Below are positions 7,450 to 16,166 of a stretch of 49,944 nt of DNA, one piece after another. Position numbers and translations under genes: made by a program. Below the pieces are notes generated by a model. That model worked only from the letters and a program-made list of their open reading frames with translations. It ran no database searches and was not told where the DNA came from. The DNA comes from Candidatus Heimdallarchaeota archaeon LC_3 (GTDB lineage Archaea > Asgardarchaeota > Heimdallarchaeia > Hodarchaeales > LC-3), in assembly GCA_001940645.1 (NCBI GenBank), contig MDVS01000141.1, positions 1-49,944 on the forward strand. The letters are read 5' to 3'. Numbering within the stretch: position 1 is the first letter of the stretch; every line of letters begins with the position of its first letter.

Positions 7450-9762
7450 TTATGAAAATATCTTTTTAACTAAATCATTATTTTTCTCTTCAATTTTATT
7501 AGTATTTTTTCCTGATAGTTTAATTTTATGCGCTAACTTCGAGTTATTTGCTAAATCAATGTGATTTTTATTCTTTTCTTTAAATTCAGGAATATTAATA
7601 TAGTTTAGAATATCTGGTGTTCCAAAACTTTTAGTACCAGGTATTTTAATATCACTTACCGCATGATTAAACAGTTCTGAATTTATAACTGAACACAGAT
7701 AATGTGCTTCTTCAAAGTTACTTCCAGTATTTATATATACAACTGTTTCTTGTGGAATTGGACTTTTTTTACCAATTAATAGATTATCTTCTTTTCCAAT
7801 TACAACGGATTCGATTTTTTTTCCCATTCTTTTCCAACAAACTTTGTAGTCTGAAATCATATCAGAATTACCATACATAATGTAATATGGAAGATTTTTT
7901 GATTTAGCAATGTAGCTCTTCCTATTAATTAAGTCCTTTTTAATGTTGGCAAAATATTTTAACGTGTTTGGATACTTTTTTTTAAAATATTTCTCTTCTC
8001 GAATTTCTTCTAAGAAATATTTCGCTGTAAAAATGATAAAAGTATCTAGTGTATACAGCCATTTACTTATATTCCCTGATCTTATTAAAGGAAATACTAA
8101 GTCTGTTTCTATCGGAATTTCATGTTTCAAATAAATTTTCTTATTTTGACGATGATTATAATTAGAAAATTTAATTAAATTTCCATTTGTCTCCTTTATT
8201 TCCTTTATCCAATAAGCTGCGTTCAATCCTTCTGTATTAGCTCCTTCTTTTGCAAAATATTTTTCAGATTTTTCCGAAGATCTATTTATTAATTTAATAT
8301 TTAATTTCGAATTAGGGATAATAATATTTGAATCTGGTCCTATTTTTATGTAATCAGCAGTGATTGATTCCAATTCGAAATTATTTATCGATAGAGTTTC
8401 AACAGAGGATAAATTCAAATTAGATTTAACTTTCCATTTAACATAAGGAAAATTTTCTTTTTTATCAACACCTTGTTGTCCGTGGAGTATAATTGTGGAT
8501 GTTATTACATTTTTAAACGGTTGAAACGCACCTAAATCTTCGATTTGTATAATGCTAACATTTTTTGATAAATTTTCTTTTTCCATTCCATGCAGTAAGT
8601 ATTCTCTAAAAGAACTATTCGCTTTTCCATTAATCAAACTTTTATTCATTATAAGTGAGATTTTCCCATTATTATTTAGATATTTTTCAGCTACTCTAAT
8701 AAAGAATAATCCCGATATATCTTGTTTCGTATGACCGAGCATAGAATTCATTCCTGTGTAATTTGAATTAATGTATTGATTCCAAATGTCAGCTAGAAAA
8801 TCTTTATTGTATTCTGTTAAATTTTCCCAATTAATCCAAGGAGGATTTCCTAATATATGGTCAAATTTCAATTCAATCGAAGGTTCAGCTTTAAAAACAT
8901 CTTTTAAGAACACTGGAATATTAAAAGATTTATTTTCTGGAATAATATCCAAGATATGTAAAAGATAATTTAACTTACTAGTAAAAACGGCTATAGGGTT
9001 TATATCAAATCCAAAAATGCTTTCAATTATGAAATCAAATATTTTTTCAGTATTAGTAGTTTCTTCGTGTTTTTCTCTTATTTTAGTAATAAATTCTTTA
9101 ATGAAAGTGCCAGATCCACAAGATGGATCTAAAATTCTTTCAGATAGTAATGTTCCCCATGAAGATTGATCTACTATGTGTCTTGCCAACCAAATAGGAG
9201 TATAGACTTCAGCTAGTTTTTTTCTTAACGATCCCGGAAACAAATCTAAATAAAATTGCTGAAAAAGATCGTTGATTAAAATTTCTTTAAGAAATGCCTT
9301 ATTATTGACGAAATGGAATAAAATATTGAAATATGACATATTCCAATCTTTATTTTGCTTATAACACTTTTCAAGAAAAGGTTTAACTAGATCAATCTCA
9401 GAGATAAGATCTCGATAAATTATTTCTTTTGAACTCTCACTCTTTTCATTTATATTCACTATTGAATCATAATTTTTCTCATCAAGAGATTTGTTTGATA
9501 TTTTAAGGAGACCAATTATTAATCCCCTTAAAATTGAAATATAATACAGTTGAATTGCTATAATATTTTCATTGAGATTGGGATTAATAATTATTAAATT
9601 TCTGTATTCAACACTATCTTTGTTAAAATATTGTATTATTTTTAAAAAGATTTCTTTTCCAGTTTTAAATATTTGAGATGAGGAACCAAATAAATTAATA
9701 AATGATTCACTATTAATTTTAGTCTCTTCATGATCTTTAAATTCACTTCTATAATTTAACAT
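7450..9762 (-). CDS. N6-adenine DNA methyltransferase (Eco57I/type IIG-like)
   Basis: A 770-residue class I SAM-dependent DNA methyltransferase. Motif I is DPSCGSGTF (about 212-220) preceded by YTPIWLARHIV; GFDINPIA is the next acidic strand; the catalytic motif IV is NPPW (about 306-309), diagnostic of N6-adenine (gamma-type) enzymes. The C-terminal 350 residues probably form the target-recognition region. The first 190 residues are helical; I see no PD-(D/E)XK nuclease motif, so it may be a solitary methylase or depend on another nuclease. Its start (ATG at 9762) lies 20 bases after the SLOG stop, indicating an operon. Long A/T homopolymers are present but the frame is intact. Confidence 0.9.
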   Translation of the reverse strand: MLNYRSEFKDHEETKINSESFINLFGSSSQIFKTGKEIFLKIIQYFNKDSVEYRNLIIINPNLNENIIAIQLYYISILRGLIIGLLKISNKSLDEKNYDSIVNINEKSESSKEIIYRDLISEIDLVKPFLEKCYKQNKDWNMSYFNILFHFVNNKAFLKEILINDLFQQFYLDLFPGSLRKKLAEVYTPIWLARHIVDQSSWGTLLSERILDPSCGSGTFIKEFITKIREKHEETTNTEKIFDFIIESIFGFDINPIAVFTSKLNYLLHILDIIPENKSFNIPVFLKDVFKAEPSIELKFDHILGNPPWINWENLTEYNKDFLADIWNQYINSNYTGMNSMLGHTKQDISGLFFIRVAEKYLNNNGKISLIMNKSLINGKANSSFREYLLHGMEKENLSKNVSIIQIEDLGAFQPFKNVITSTIILHGQQGVDKKENFPYVKWKVKSNLNLSSVETLSINNFELESITADYIKIGPDSNIIIPNSKLNIKLINRSSEKSEKYFAKEGANTEGLNAAYWIKEIKETNGNLIKFSNYNHRQNKKIYLKHEIPIETDLVFPLIRSGNISKWLYTLDTFIIFTAKYFLEEIREEKYFKKKYPNTLKYFANIKKDLINRKSYIAKSKNLPYYIMYGNSDMISDYKVCWKRMGKKIESVVIGKEDNLLIGKKSPIPQETVVYINTGSNFEEAHYLCSVINSELFNHAVSDIKIPGTKSFGTPDILNYINIPEFKEKNKNHIDLANNSKLAHKIKLSGKNTNKIEEKNNDLVKKIFS

Positions 9763-9782
9763 CGTTATAACAATTATTTTAG

Positions 9783-10379
9783 TCAGTTTTTTAATGCATT
9801 ATTCAAGTCATGGAGTTCATTGATTAGTACACAAGCGTTTTCAACTTCTTCATCCTTTTTCCAATGACTTTTATTAACAAGAGAATCATTATTTTTGAAT
9901 ATTATATTAAATATCTTGTGCCATGTTTTTCCTATTAAATAACATGGTTTTACAGGAATTAAACCTAATTTTTGTTTATCCCAAACTAATGCAAGCTCTG
10001 TGAGTGTACCACTTGATCCAGGAAGAACAACAAAAGCATCACTAATATTAATAAGTATTTCTAGCCTGGACATTAATGTATATTCACGAAATTCTTCAGT
10101 TAAATATTTGGAGGGTTTAACAGAGGTGATTTCATCTGTAGTTATTCCAATTGACCTTCCACCATTTTTAGTTGATCCTTTGGCTATTCCTGACATAACA
10201 CAGGTATACCCCCCACTTGCTGTAGTATATCCATTCTTTGCTATTATTTCTCCTATATTACTAGCTAAAACATATAATTTTGAATTTTCGTTACATGTAG
10301 AAGAACCAAACACTGTTATTATTGGATTATATTTTGATTTTATTTCATCTATCGAATATCGCGTTTCCAAATTGATCAT
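9783..10379 (-). CDS. SLOG/LOG-family Rossmann protein
   Basis: A 198-residue member of the LOG/DprA-like (SLOG) superfamily. Visible: VFGSSTC (23-29) at the first nucleotide loop, ASGGYTCVMSGIAKG (54-68) corresponding to the GGGxxGxM motif, R105 in MSRLEIL, and PGSSGTLTE (120-128) corresponding to PGGxGTxxE with its glutamate. LOG enzymes release free base from nucleoside 5'-monophosphates; other SLOG domains sense nucleotide signals in defence systems. The second glycine of the PGG motif is Ser, which occurs in the family. It sits directly upstream of the DNA methyltransferase in the same operon, so a nucleotide-related role in DNA modification or defence is a reasonable but unproven idea. 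Confidence 0.85.
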   Translation of the reverse strand: MINLETRYSIDEIKSKYNPIITVFGSSTCNENSKLYVLASNIGEIIAKNGYTTASGGYTCVMSGIAKGSTKNGGRSIGITTDEITSVKPSKYLTEEFREYTLMSRLEILINISDAFVVLPGSSGTLTELALVWDKQKLGLIPVKPCYLIGKTWHKIFNIIFKNNDSLVNKSHWKKDEEVENACVLINELHDLNNALKN

Positions 10380-10502
10380 CTAAACCATTTTGTTAATCAA
10401 TGGTATTTTCAGGCATTTATAAAAAAAGATTTCTTAGTATTAATTTCTACTTGAAATTGACAAAATTGATAGAAAAATAGTGAAAAAATAAGAATTAAGA
10501 GT

Positions 10503-10916
10503 TTATTCTTTTTCCGTTGAAAAAATTGTTAATAATTCGGTTCGGGACATTAAAAGAAGAGAATCTGTTCTTGATGCTAGTGAAATAGCTTGCGCTGAAA
10601 ATTTGTTACTTACAATTAGCCCCATTGCGTTACAATCTTTAGAAGTTTTTTCGAATTTATTTATTACATCAGTTCCAGCTGGTTTTTTGAAATCTAATAC
10701 TTTTACTAACATTCTAGCTGGTAATCCATCGACCTCATTTGCTTTTACAAAGAAATCAACTGAATATTCAAGTCCTGAAACTCCTTCCAGTGTAGTATTC
10801 TCTTTTATTTCAAAATTTGATTGATTTAGAAACTTGTATACTAATTTTTTTAGATGTATATCAGAATAATCTTGATTAGAGATAATATTTTGATTTTTTA
10901 TGCCTATTTGTAACAA
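10503..10916 (-). CDS. Mrr-like PD-(D/E)XK domain protein lacking catalytic residues
   Basis: A 137-residue protein matching the Mrr/restriction-endonuclease-like fold: GLEYSVDFFV (the conserved Asp is D54), the core strand, KKPAGTDVINKF, then GLIVSNKFSAQAISLA, all typical of the family. The expected (E/Q)xK on the core strand (usually V-E-C-K before xxKKP) is here V-K-V-L (71-74), so both catalytic positions are replaced and nuclease activity is unlikely. Such inactive versions may still bind DNA. It is followed by a 123-base gap and then the SLOG-methyltransferase operon on the same strand, and may be its first gene. Start is near-canonical (TTG or ATG cannot be distinguished without alignment). 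Confidence 0.7.
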   Translation of the reverse strand: MLQIGIKNQNIISNQDYSDIHLKKLVYKFLNQSNFEIKENTTLEGVSGLEYSVDFFVKANEVDGLPARMLVKVLDFKKPAGTDVINKFEKTSKDCNAMGLIVSNKFSAQAISLASRTDSLLLMSRTELLTIFSTEKE

Positions 10917-11220
10917 ATTAAATCACTTTTTTCAATGTTATTTTTTGTTAGTAATTTTCTTAGATTAGGATTTCAATATGATAATATAATTACTTTATTA
11001 TCAGGGTTAAGTAGAACGGTATTACTGAGTAAATATTTTTTATGTCGGTTTAATTTTATACATGTATGATTTTGTCGACATTTAAAAAGCTATCTAGAAA
11101 TTTTTGTACTATTGAGGATAAATTTTATTCAATAGAAAGAGAATAAATGAAAAAATACGATTTAAATTCTATTTCATTTCAACAACCCTAAATAAGAGTA
11201 ATTTTAAACTTTATTTTTTC
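10917..11220. other. gene-free AT-rich interval
   Basis: No supported gene. It should carry the promoter of the minus-strand Mrr-like gene. Confidence 0.4.
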
Positions 11221-11316
11221 ATGAATCTTCCTAGAGGGTTGAAAATAAAAGGGGCCTGTCCAATTTGTAAAGAAAAAATCAGTGAAGATTTGAATATCAG
11301 TTTCCTCTACCTTTAA
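11221..11316 (+). CDS. very small Cys-x2-Cys peptide (doubtful)
   Basis: ATG to TAA encode 31 residues, MNLPRGLKIKGACPICKEKI and a short tail. The CPIC is a zinc knuckle half-site. It ends overlapping the convergent coiled-coil gene by 4 bases. It could be a micro-protein, a truncated zinc-ribbon gene or chance. Confidence 0.25.
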   Translation: MNLPRGLKIKGACPICKEKISEDLNISFLYL

Positions 11317-12002
11317 TCTAATGCAGAAAGGCGTTTAATCAGTTTTACACTAGCCTTTTCTTCATCGTACACAATCATATTTGCTCTAACTAAATCACCA
11401 AGGACCGATCTGAGTTTGATTTCAGAAATACCTGAACTTTTTACTAGTTCATTTCGCTTCCAAGTTTCTTTTTCACCATGAATAATGGACAAAACTTTGA
11501 AATGAGCCCTACCAGAGAAAACGTCTTCCATTAGAGTAATATAAATGTTCAAAACACCTTTTAAATCCTCCTGACTTGCTTGTTTACCTGTTAAACCTTC
11601 ATAGAGTCTTCCAATTCTCTGTAATTCTTCCGTAAGTAAGTCACGTTCAAATATGATTTCTTCTTTTTCAGATGAAAGTGTATAAAGATCTGTTTTGAGA
11701 CCTTCCATTTGTTTCTGAACTGATTCTTTTTCATCCTGTAAATTGGCTATATTAGAAATCATAGATTGATGATCGTTAAGTAATTTTTCAATTTCTTGTT
11801 TCTTCTTCTCATAAATATTAACATCCTTATTAGCAGAATCAAGGTGTTTTTCTTGAAAATTTCGCTCCAGAGCACGTTGTACCCAGATGAGTTCACCAAT
11901 GGTTGAAACACCAAGATAGGAGATAATAGCGCTTATATGAGCTTCACGTTCTTCAAGAGAGCCCATTTCTTCCTCAGGGCTGGATGTGGAAAAAAAAGAC
12001 AT
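11313..12002 (-). CDS. coiled-coil protein with C-terminal winged-helix-like domain
   Basis: A 229-residue protein. Residues 1-50 are helical; residues about 60-130 form a long charged coiled coil (for example EKKKQEIEKLLNDHQSMISN and NLQDEKESVQKQMEGLKTDL). Residues about 165-229 look like a winged helix: KVLSIIHGEKETWKRNELVK, SGISEIKLRSVLGDLV, then a turn and strands (NMIVYDEEKASVKLI). This layout suggests a DNA-binding or chromatin-associated oligomer, or a subunit that docks through its coiled coil. No close family name comes to mind. It is downstream of, and on the same strand as, the TPR-nitrilase gene but separated by 300 bases, so it has its own promoter. Confidence 0.65.
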   Translation of the reverse strand: MSFFSTSSPEEEMGSLEEREAHISAIISYLGVSTIGELIWVQRALERNFQEKHLDSANKDVNIYEKKKQEIEKLLNDHQSMISNIANLQDEKESVQKQMEGLKTDLYTLSSEKEEIIFERDLLTEELQRIGRLYEGLTGKQASQEDLKGVLNIYITLMEDVFSGRAHFKVLSIIHGEKETWKRNELVKSSGISEIKLRSVLGDLVRANMIVYDEEKASVKLIKRLSALD

Positions 12003-12308
12003 AAGTACCGAGAAGTAGAGGTCTTTATGAAATTTATGAACTAGTCCCTAATTTATGGGATGTAAATATTCAGCCCTTTTGTTATAAATGGATCGAAACA
12101 ATTTGGTGAAATATCCGAAGAAGAGATTTTTGAAAGAAATTTAAGCATCGTTGTCTCCCATCTTTAAATTATTATAGTAGATTATAATATATTATTATAT
12201 TTTTCATAATAATTTTAATTATTTTGTATTTTAAGTTGTTTAATTCGAAGCTTTCTGATGCTAAGCAACTTACTTCCTTTTGAAAGAATTTTTATTAATT
12301 AGATTATC
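12003..12308. other. gene-free interval
   Basis: Very AT-rich, especially 12170-12230 with runs such as TATAATATATTATTATAT. Nothing coding was seen; it holds the promoter of the minus-strand coiled-coil gene and possibly the 3' end of the TPR-nitrilase transcript. Confidence 0.4.
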
Positions 12309-14747
12309 CTACCTTGTACTTTGGATAAACGAGTTCTCTTTTTTTTGTTTTAATTCCCATTTTTTTCTTTCAGAGCGTAATTTGAAGAGATCAACATCTT
12401 TGTAAATCAGATCTTCCTTTCCGGAAGGAATTGATAACTCTGTACGTTCTTTTTCTGGAGTGTAAATAAAAGAATCTCCAAATTCGGCCACATTAGCAAA
12501 GAAACAATAAGCATAAATTGATCTCCGCGCATCAAAATGAGCAGCTTTGAAATCCGCAGTTACTGGAGTTAAAGCTAAATTAAAGATGAGATCGATAGGG
12601 GGTTCGAAATTCTTTAATTCTACTCTTAAATCCATATCTAGGAAATCACGACAAATTACAATAACCATTCTTCCGTATTCTGTATCACAAATAATCGTCT
12701 TTCTGGGAACAGATCCTATATCAATACCTTCAGTAAGCCTATGACCTTCATACATGATCGAAGCAGGAATATGTTTCTCTTGTTCCCAAAGAATTCCGTC
12801 TTGATTGATTACTACACTAATATTACGTTTAGTTTCGCGATTGTGATAACTTCCTGGAATGATGTACATATTATAATTCTTGGATAATTGTTTGATCTCC
12901 TCAACTAATTGGTTATAGTTAAGATCGACAGTTAATTCTGGGAAGAGCAAGATATTTACCCCCTCTGAATGAGCGCGATCCACCATATTTTTTACCAATA
13001 ATCTTACTGTATCTAACTTTTCTTTCTTAAATCCAAACAATCCGGGGTGTATTTCTTCATAGAACTCACTCAGGATATCACTTTCTTTAGACAAACCAAT
13101 TTGAGCAATACCAATCCTACAGGTGTTTTTTTGAAATACTGATTGTTCTTTACGTAGATCTCTGAAGATAAGTTGGTATTTTTTGTTTGCTTTGAATCCC
13201 AAATCTCCATAAATTTGGCTCGGTTCTTGTGTAAGAACATTTTGAAGTGTACCGGAAATCAATTTCTTAAGCTCGTCTGTTTCACGCCGTTGTCTCTCTA
13301 CTTGATGTTTATCTGCTAAATTAACCCAATTTTCTACTTCAGTATTGAGGTTCTCCTGTGTTTGGGTAATCTTTGAAATTACATAGGAAAGATCTTTATC
13401 TTTGGCCATAATCATAGCTTGTTCCAAGAAAGATTTACCTTTTTCTACATTCTTTTCAATTAAACTGACTTTTGATTGTAGTAATAAAACCTCAATCACC
13501 AAGTCATAAGCCTGATTTTTATAACCTAATTCCACAAGTTGTTGTAATAAAGTTTCTAATTCTCTTAAGGGTTCTTGTTCCCCTGTACTGTCTATTTCAA
13601 GTACAAGTAATTCACATAAATTCAAAATAGCAAAGACAGTTAAATCATAATCCTCAATATTTTCGTTCAAAATTTTTCTAAATAAATCATAAGCTTTCAT
13701 TCGTTGATGTAATCGTGTCTCCTGTTTAATGACAAATGCTTCCGCTACTAGATATCGTTTAGTTGTTAGGGGGTTAGTAGCCAAATCATTGAGGCTGTTT
13801 AATTGGTTTAAATATTTCTGAACCTGTGCTGGAGAATCCATGTCACTACTGAGATGAATCAATTCAAATAATATCCTAGAGAGGTTTTCGATTCCTCCTT
13901 CTCTAATATCTTCTCTTAATTTCAAACATTCTGATAAATAATGATAAGCACGCTTGAGATCTCCTTTTCTATGATAAATTTTCCCCATCCAAAGTAATGG
14001 GGAAGAAGTCATTTGTGAATTAATTGGTATATGTCTAAACGCATCTAAACCTTGTTGAAATCGTTCTAAGGCATTGTCAAAATTATTTTTCCTTGCTTCT
14101 ACTATTCCTAGAGTGAATAAAGGCCCTGATTCCATTATTTTAGTTTCAATCAATTCAGCAATTTTTAAACCTTCTAAAGCTGTTTTTTGAGCTGAATTTA
14201 TATCCCCTAGCTGAACAAACGCCGTGCTTAGCCATCCGAGTCGTACAGCAATATGTGATTTTCCCCCCAGTTCTTTGGCTTGTTCGATACTTAACTCAAT
14301 CATTTGAATTGCTTGATCTAAATATCCTATTTGTAATTGATGAAATCCTTTCGCAAAAGTTAAATTGCTTTCCCATAACTGGATTTGTGTGGAATCTGTG
14401 TTTTTCAAACGATCAAATGCTTCATCCCAATCATAAAGTTCCTTTTTAATTCGTTCAGATTGATTAAGCCAGATCAATGCCCAAATAGTGCTGGATCTTA
14501 CTAATCCTTCTAAAAATGAATCTCCTATTTGAATAGTCTCTGAAAGAGCATTTTCCAATAAACTTAATGTTTTGACACCTTTGAAGAGCATGGTATACAT
14601 TTCAGCTAAAATTATTTTTCCCGCTAACAATTGAACGCTCTCTAATTTTTCTATTTCTTCCTCAGCTTCCTCCATCTTCCATTGTTGAAGTAAAATTAAG
14701 ATCTTTTTTTTAGCAATCGGATCTGTGATTTTATCAATCAATTTCAT
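12309..14747 (-). CDS. TPR-nitrilase fusion protein
   Basis: An 812-residue two-part protein. Residues 1 to about 480 are TPR-like helical repeats (for example LERFQQGLDAFRHIP, MGKIYHRKGDLKRAYHYLSE). After a linker, residues about 535-770 form a carbon-nitrogen hydrolase domain: RIGIAQIGLS at its start, catalytic Glu in LLFPELTVD (about 602), Lys in EQEKHIP (about 656) and nucleophilic Cys in VIVICRDFLD (about 699). All three catalytic residues are present, so amidase or nitrilase activity is expected, substrate unknown. The ATG at 14747 is the only good start. Fusion of a nitrilase to a large repeat domain is unusual; the TPR part could recruit a protein whose amide is processed, or sense a ligand. 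The gene stands alone. Confidence 0.85.
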   Translation of the reverse strand: MKLIDKITDPIAKKKILILLQQWKMEEAEEEIEKLESVQLLAGKIILAEMYTMLFKGVKTLSLLENALSETIQIGDSFLEGLVRSSTIWALIWLNQSERIKKELYDWDEAFDRLKNTDSTQIQLWESNLTFAKGFHQLQIGYLDQAIQMIELSIEQAKELGGKSHIAVRLGWLSTAFVQLGDINSAQKTALEGLKIAELIETKIMESGPLFTLGIVEARKNNFDNALERFQQGLDAFRHIPINSQMTSSPLLWMGKIYHRKGDLKRAYHYLSECLKLREDIREGGIENLSRILFELIHLSSDMDSPAQVQKYLNQLNSLNDLATNPLTTKRYLVAEAFVIKQETRLHQRMKAYDLFRKILNENIEDYDLTVFAILNLCELLVLEIDSTGEQEPLRELETLLQQLVELGYKNQAYDLVIEVLLLQSKVSLIEKNVEKGKSFLEQAMIMAKDKDLSYVISKITQTQENLNTEVENWVNLADKHQVERQRRETDELKKLISGTLQNVLTQEPSQIYGDLGFKANKKYQLIFRDLRKEQSVFQKNTCRIGIAQIGLSKESDILSEFYEEIHPGLFGFKKEKLDTVRLLVKNMVDRAHSEGVNILLFPELTVDLNYNQLVEEIKQLSKNYNMYIIPGSYHNRETKRNISVVINQDGILWEQEKHIPASIMYEGHRLTEGIDIGSVPRKTIICDTEYGRMVIVICRDFLDMDLRVELKNFEPPIDLIFNLALTPVTADFKAAHFDARRSIYAYCFFANVAEFGDSFIYTPEKERTELSIPSGKEDLIYKDVDLFKLRSERKKWELKQKKENSFIQSTR

Positions 14748-14905
14748 GGTTAATCATTCCCCATGAAAGAAACTCCAGGGATTACATTCTTCCTGAAGGC
14801 ATAATTGGAAATATTGTTTTAACATTTTTAGTTATAAAATTCTTTCAGCAATTGTTTATTGAAAAACAATTCTAAGACTTGAAAATTATTCCTCGTTATT
14901 CCTGT

Positions 14906-14921
14906 TTAAGGTCAACCTTAA
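14906..14921. promoter_or_regulatory. 16-bp palindrome upstream of the TPR-nitrilase gene
   Basis: TTAAGGTCAACCTTAA has perfect 7-base arms with a 2-base centre, and lies about 160 bases upstream of the minus-strand start at 14747, in the 14748-15065 interval that otherwise holds no gene. A TATA-like TTTTATAA is at about 14830. It could be an operator for this gene. Confidence 0.35.
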
Positions 14922-15065
14922 TAAATATTTTTGTTTTTAATGGTTAAGTTTCTAAGTTGATTTTCTGTTCTTTAAATTCATCAGACAAGTTTCTTGGTTA
15001 TTTGATTATTAGTACAGAAAATACAACTACTTTAATTAAATCTGTTAAAAATTTAGTATTTTTTT

Positions 15066-15371
15066 TTATTTCATTCGTTTAACAAGAAAACGAAAACCGT
15101 TAGAACCGCGTTCCTCGGAGACTAAGAGTTCCTGACCAGTAGCTATAGCCCAAGCAGGAATATCACGTAGACTACTCGGATCAGTGGTTAGAATTTCTAA
15201 CACCTGACCCATTTTCAATGTCTTCAAAGTTTTCTTGGATTTTAAAATTGGTATAGGACAGCTGAACCCACGTGCATCAACAGTAAAGTGTATTTCATCT
15301 TTATATGCTTCATGCGAGGGGTAGGTTCCTGCTATTTCTGTTTCTTTTTTCTTCAAATGTCTTAGATTCAC
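15066..15371 (-). CDS. TusA-like sulfur-carrier domain protein
   Basis: A 101-residue open frame from a GTG start. It contains the TusA/SirA signature DARGFSCPIPILKSKK with the sulfur-accepting C38 in CPxP, and the usual second half (GQVLEILTTDPSSLRDIPAW). TusA proteins pass persulfide sulfur between proteins. Its first 30 residues overlap the upstream rhodanese frame by 62 bases in another frame; removing one base from the T6 run at 15345-15350 (A6 in the coding strand) would join both into one continuous protein, so the GTG start is probably artificial and the native gene was a rhodanese-TusA fusion. Confidence 0.8.
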   Translation of the reverse strand: MNLRHLKKKETEIAGTYPSHEAYKDEIHFTVDARGFSCPIPILKSKKTLKTLKMGQVLEILTTDPSSLRDIPAWAIATGQELLVSEERGSNGFRFLVKRMK

Positions 15372-15582
15372 TTTTTTCTATTTTACTATCTTCAGATTTA
15401 ATGGTTGGATAACCTTTTTTCTCCAATAACCAAATTCCTCCTTTTAAGCTCTTTACATCTTTAAATCCAGCTTTGTTCATTATTTCAACAGCTACCAATG
15501 ACTTTCCCCCTCCCGGACATAGTGTTACTATTTCTTGTTCCTTAAATTCTTCTAGATCATCTAATTTTTCTGCTAATTTCAT
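15310..15582 (-). pseudogene. rhodanese C-terminal half, frame-disrupted
   Basis: This 90-codon frame holds the second half of a rhodanese domain, including the active-site loop with C22 (TLCPGGGKS) and VKSLKGGIWLLEKKGYP. Rhodaneses transfer sulfane sulfur. It starts at an ATG that overlaps the stop of the N-terminal half (TAATG), and its last 20 residues are out-of-frame reading into the TusA gene. Adding one base to the GGG run at 15586-15588 fuses it to the N-terminal half. With the TusA frame the whole locus would encode one protein of about 260 residues that both receives and relays sulfur. Confidence 0.75.
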
Positions 15583-15851
15583 TATGGGTATTGGCTAGAA
15601 TTAGGTATATGTCCAGTAGTTTTATATGCTCCATCTGCTCCATCATATTCCTTTCTGTCTCGAGTATCAATTATTAAAGGAGTTTGATTAGTATTTATGC
15701 GATCAAATAATTCATCAACTGTTATTTCTGGTGTACCCGGTAGATACCACCTTCTTTTAATGATTCTAAAAAAAAAGAGTTGATAAATTTTGAAACCATT
15801 CTGAGTTTGCTTATTTTCATTTAAATCACCAAAAAATTGATTGAGTTCCAA
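15582..15851 (-). pseudogene. rhodanese N-terminal half, frame-disrupted
   Basis: This 89-codon frame, from a TTG start, carries the first half of a rhodanese: PEITVDELFDRI, LIIDTRDRKEYDGADGAY and GHIPNS, then stops where a rhodanese should continue. The acidic DTRDRKEY and the HIP motif are intact. The stop overlaps the start of the C-terminal half by one base, so coupled translation of two chains is formally possible, but rhodaneses are not known as split proteins, and a single-base loss in a C run explains it more simply. The first 45 residues are poorly conserved and the true start is uncertain. Confidence 0.7.
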
Positions 15852-15853
15852 TA

Positions 15854-16120
15854 TTAAGATATTTTATAGGTTATTGGTTCTAATCCGTCAATATTTTTAA
15901 AATGCTTATCATTATTAGTTACAATATGTTTAATACCATTAGCTCTCATGTTCCCAGCTATTAATAAATCGCGGTCCCAATAATTGAGCCTTTTTGGCGT
16001 AATTGATATTGATTGATGTCATTTATTATAATTAAATTTTTTAATGTTATGACAAATATATTCATCATAAGCTTTGTCTTTATTTGAACAAGTCTAAAAG
16101 CAATTAATTGATTTTTTTTT
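15854..16120 (-). pseudogene. PIN-domain (VapC-like) toxin remnant
   Basis: The frame ending at 15854 reads TPKRLNYWDRDLLIAGNMRA, then NGIKHIVTNNDKHFKNIDGL, the C-terminal third of a PIN-domain RNase, including the two late acidic residues (R-D-L-L-I-A and TNNDKHF). Further upstream the matching sequence is broken by stops (TGA near 16020, TAG near 16115) and frame changes, and no N-terminal Asp motif was found. No antitoxin gene remains. It is a fossil of a VapC toxin distinct from the intact one at 19057-19470, and abuts the rhodanese locus. Confidence 0.6.
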
Positions 16121-16166
16121 ACACTATCAAAAATCACTTAACCTAATTTAAGAATGAGTATTAGCA

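Noticed and set aside
7450..9762. BREX PglX identity for the DNA methyltransferase
   Set aside because: PglX is about 1200 residues and needs BrxC, PglZ and others, none of which are nearby; only the Eco57I/N6-methylase class is supported.
10000..10383. 127-codon plus-strand frame
   Set aside because: It is antisense to the SLOG gene, which has clear motifs; no domain or ribosome site supports the opposite strand.
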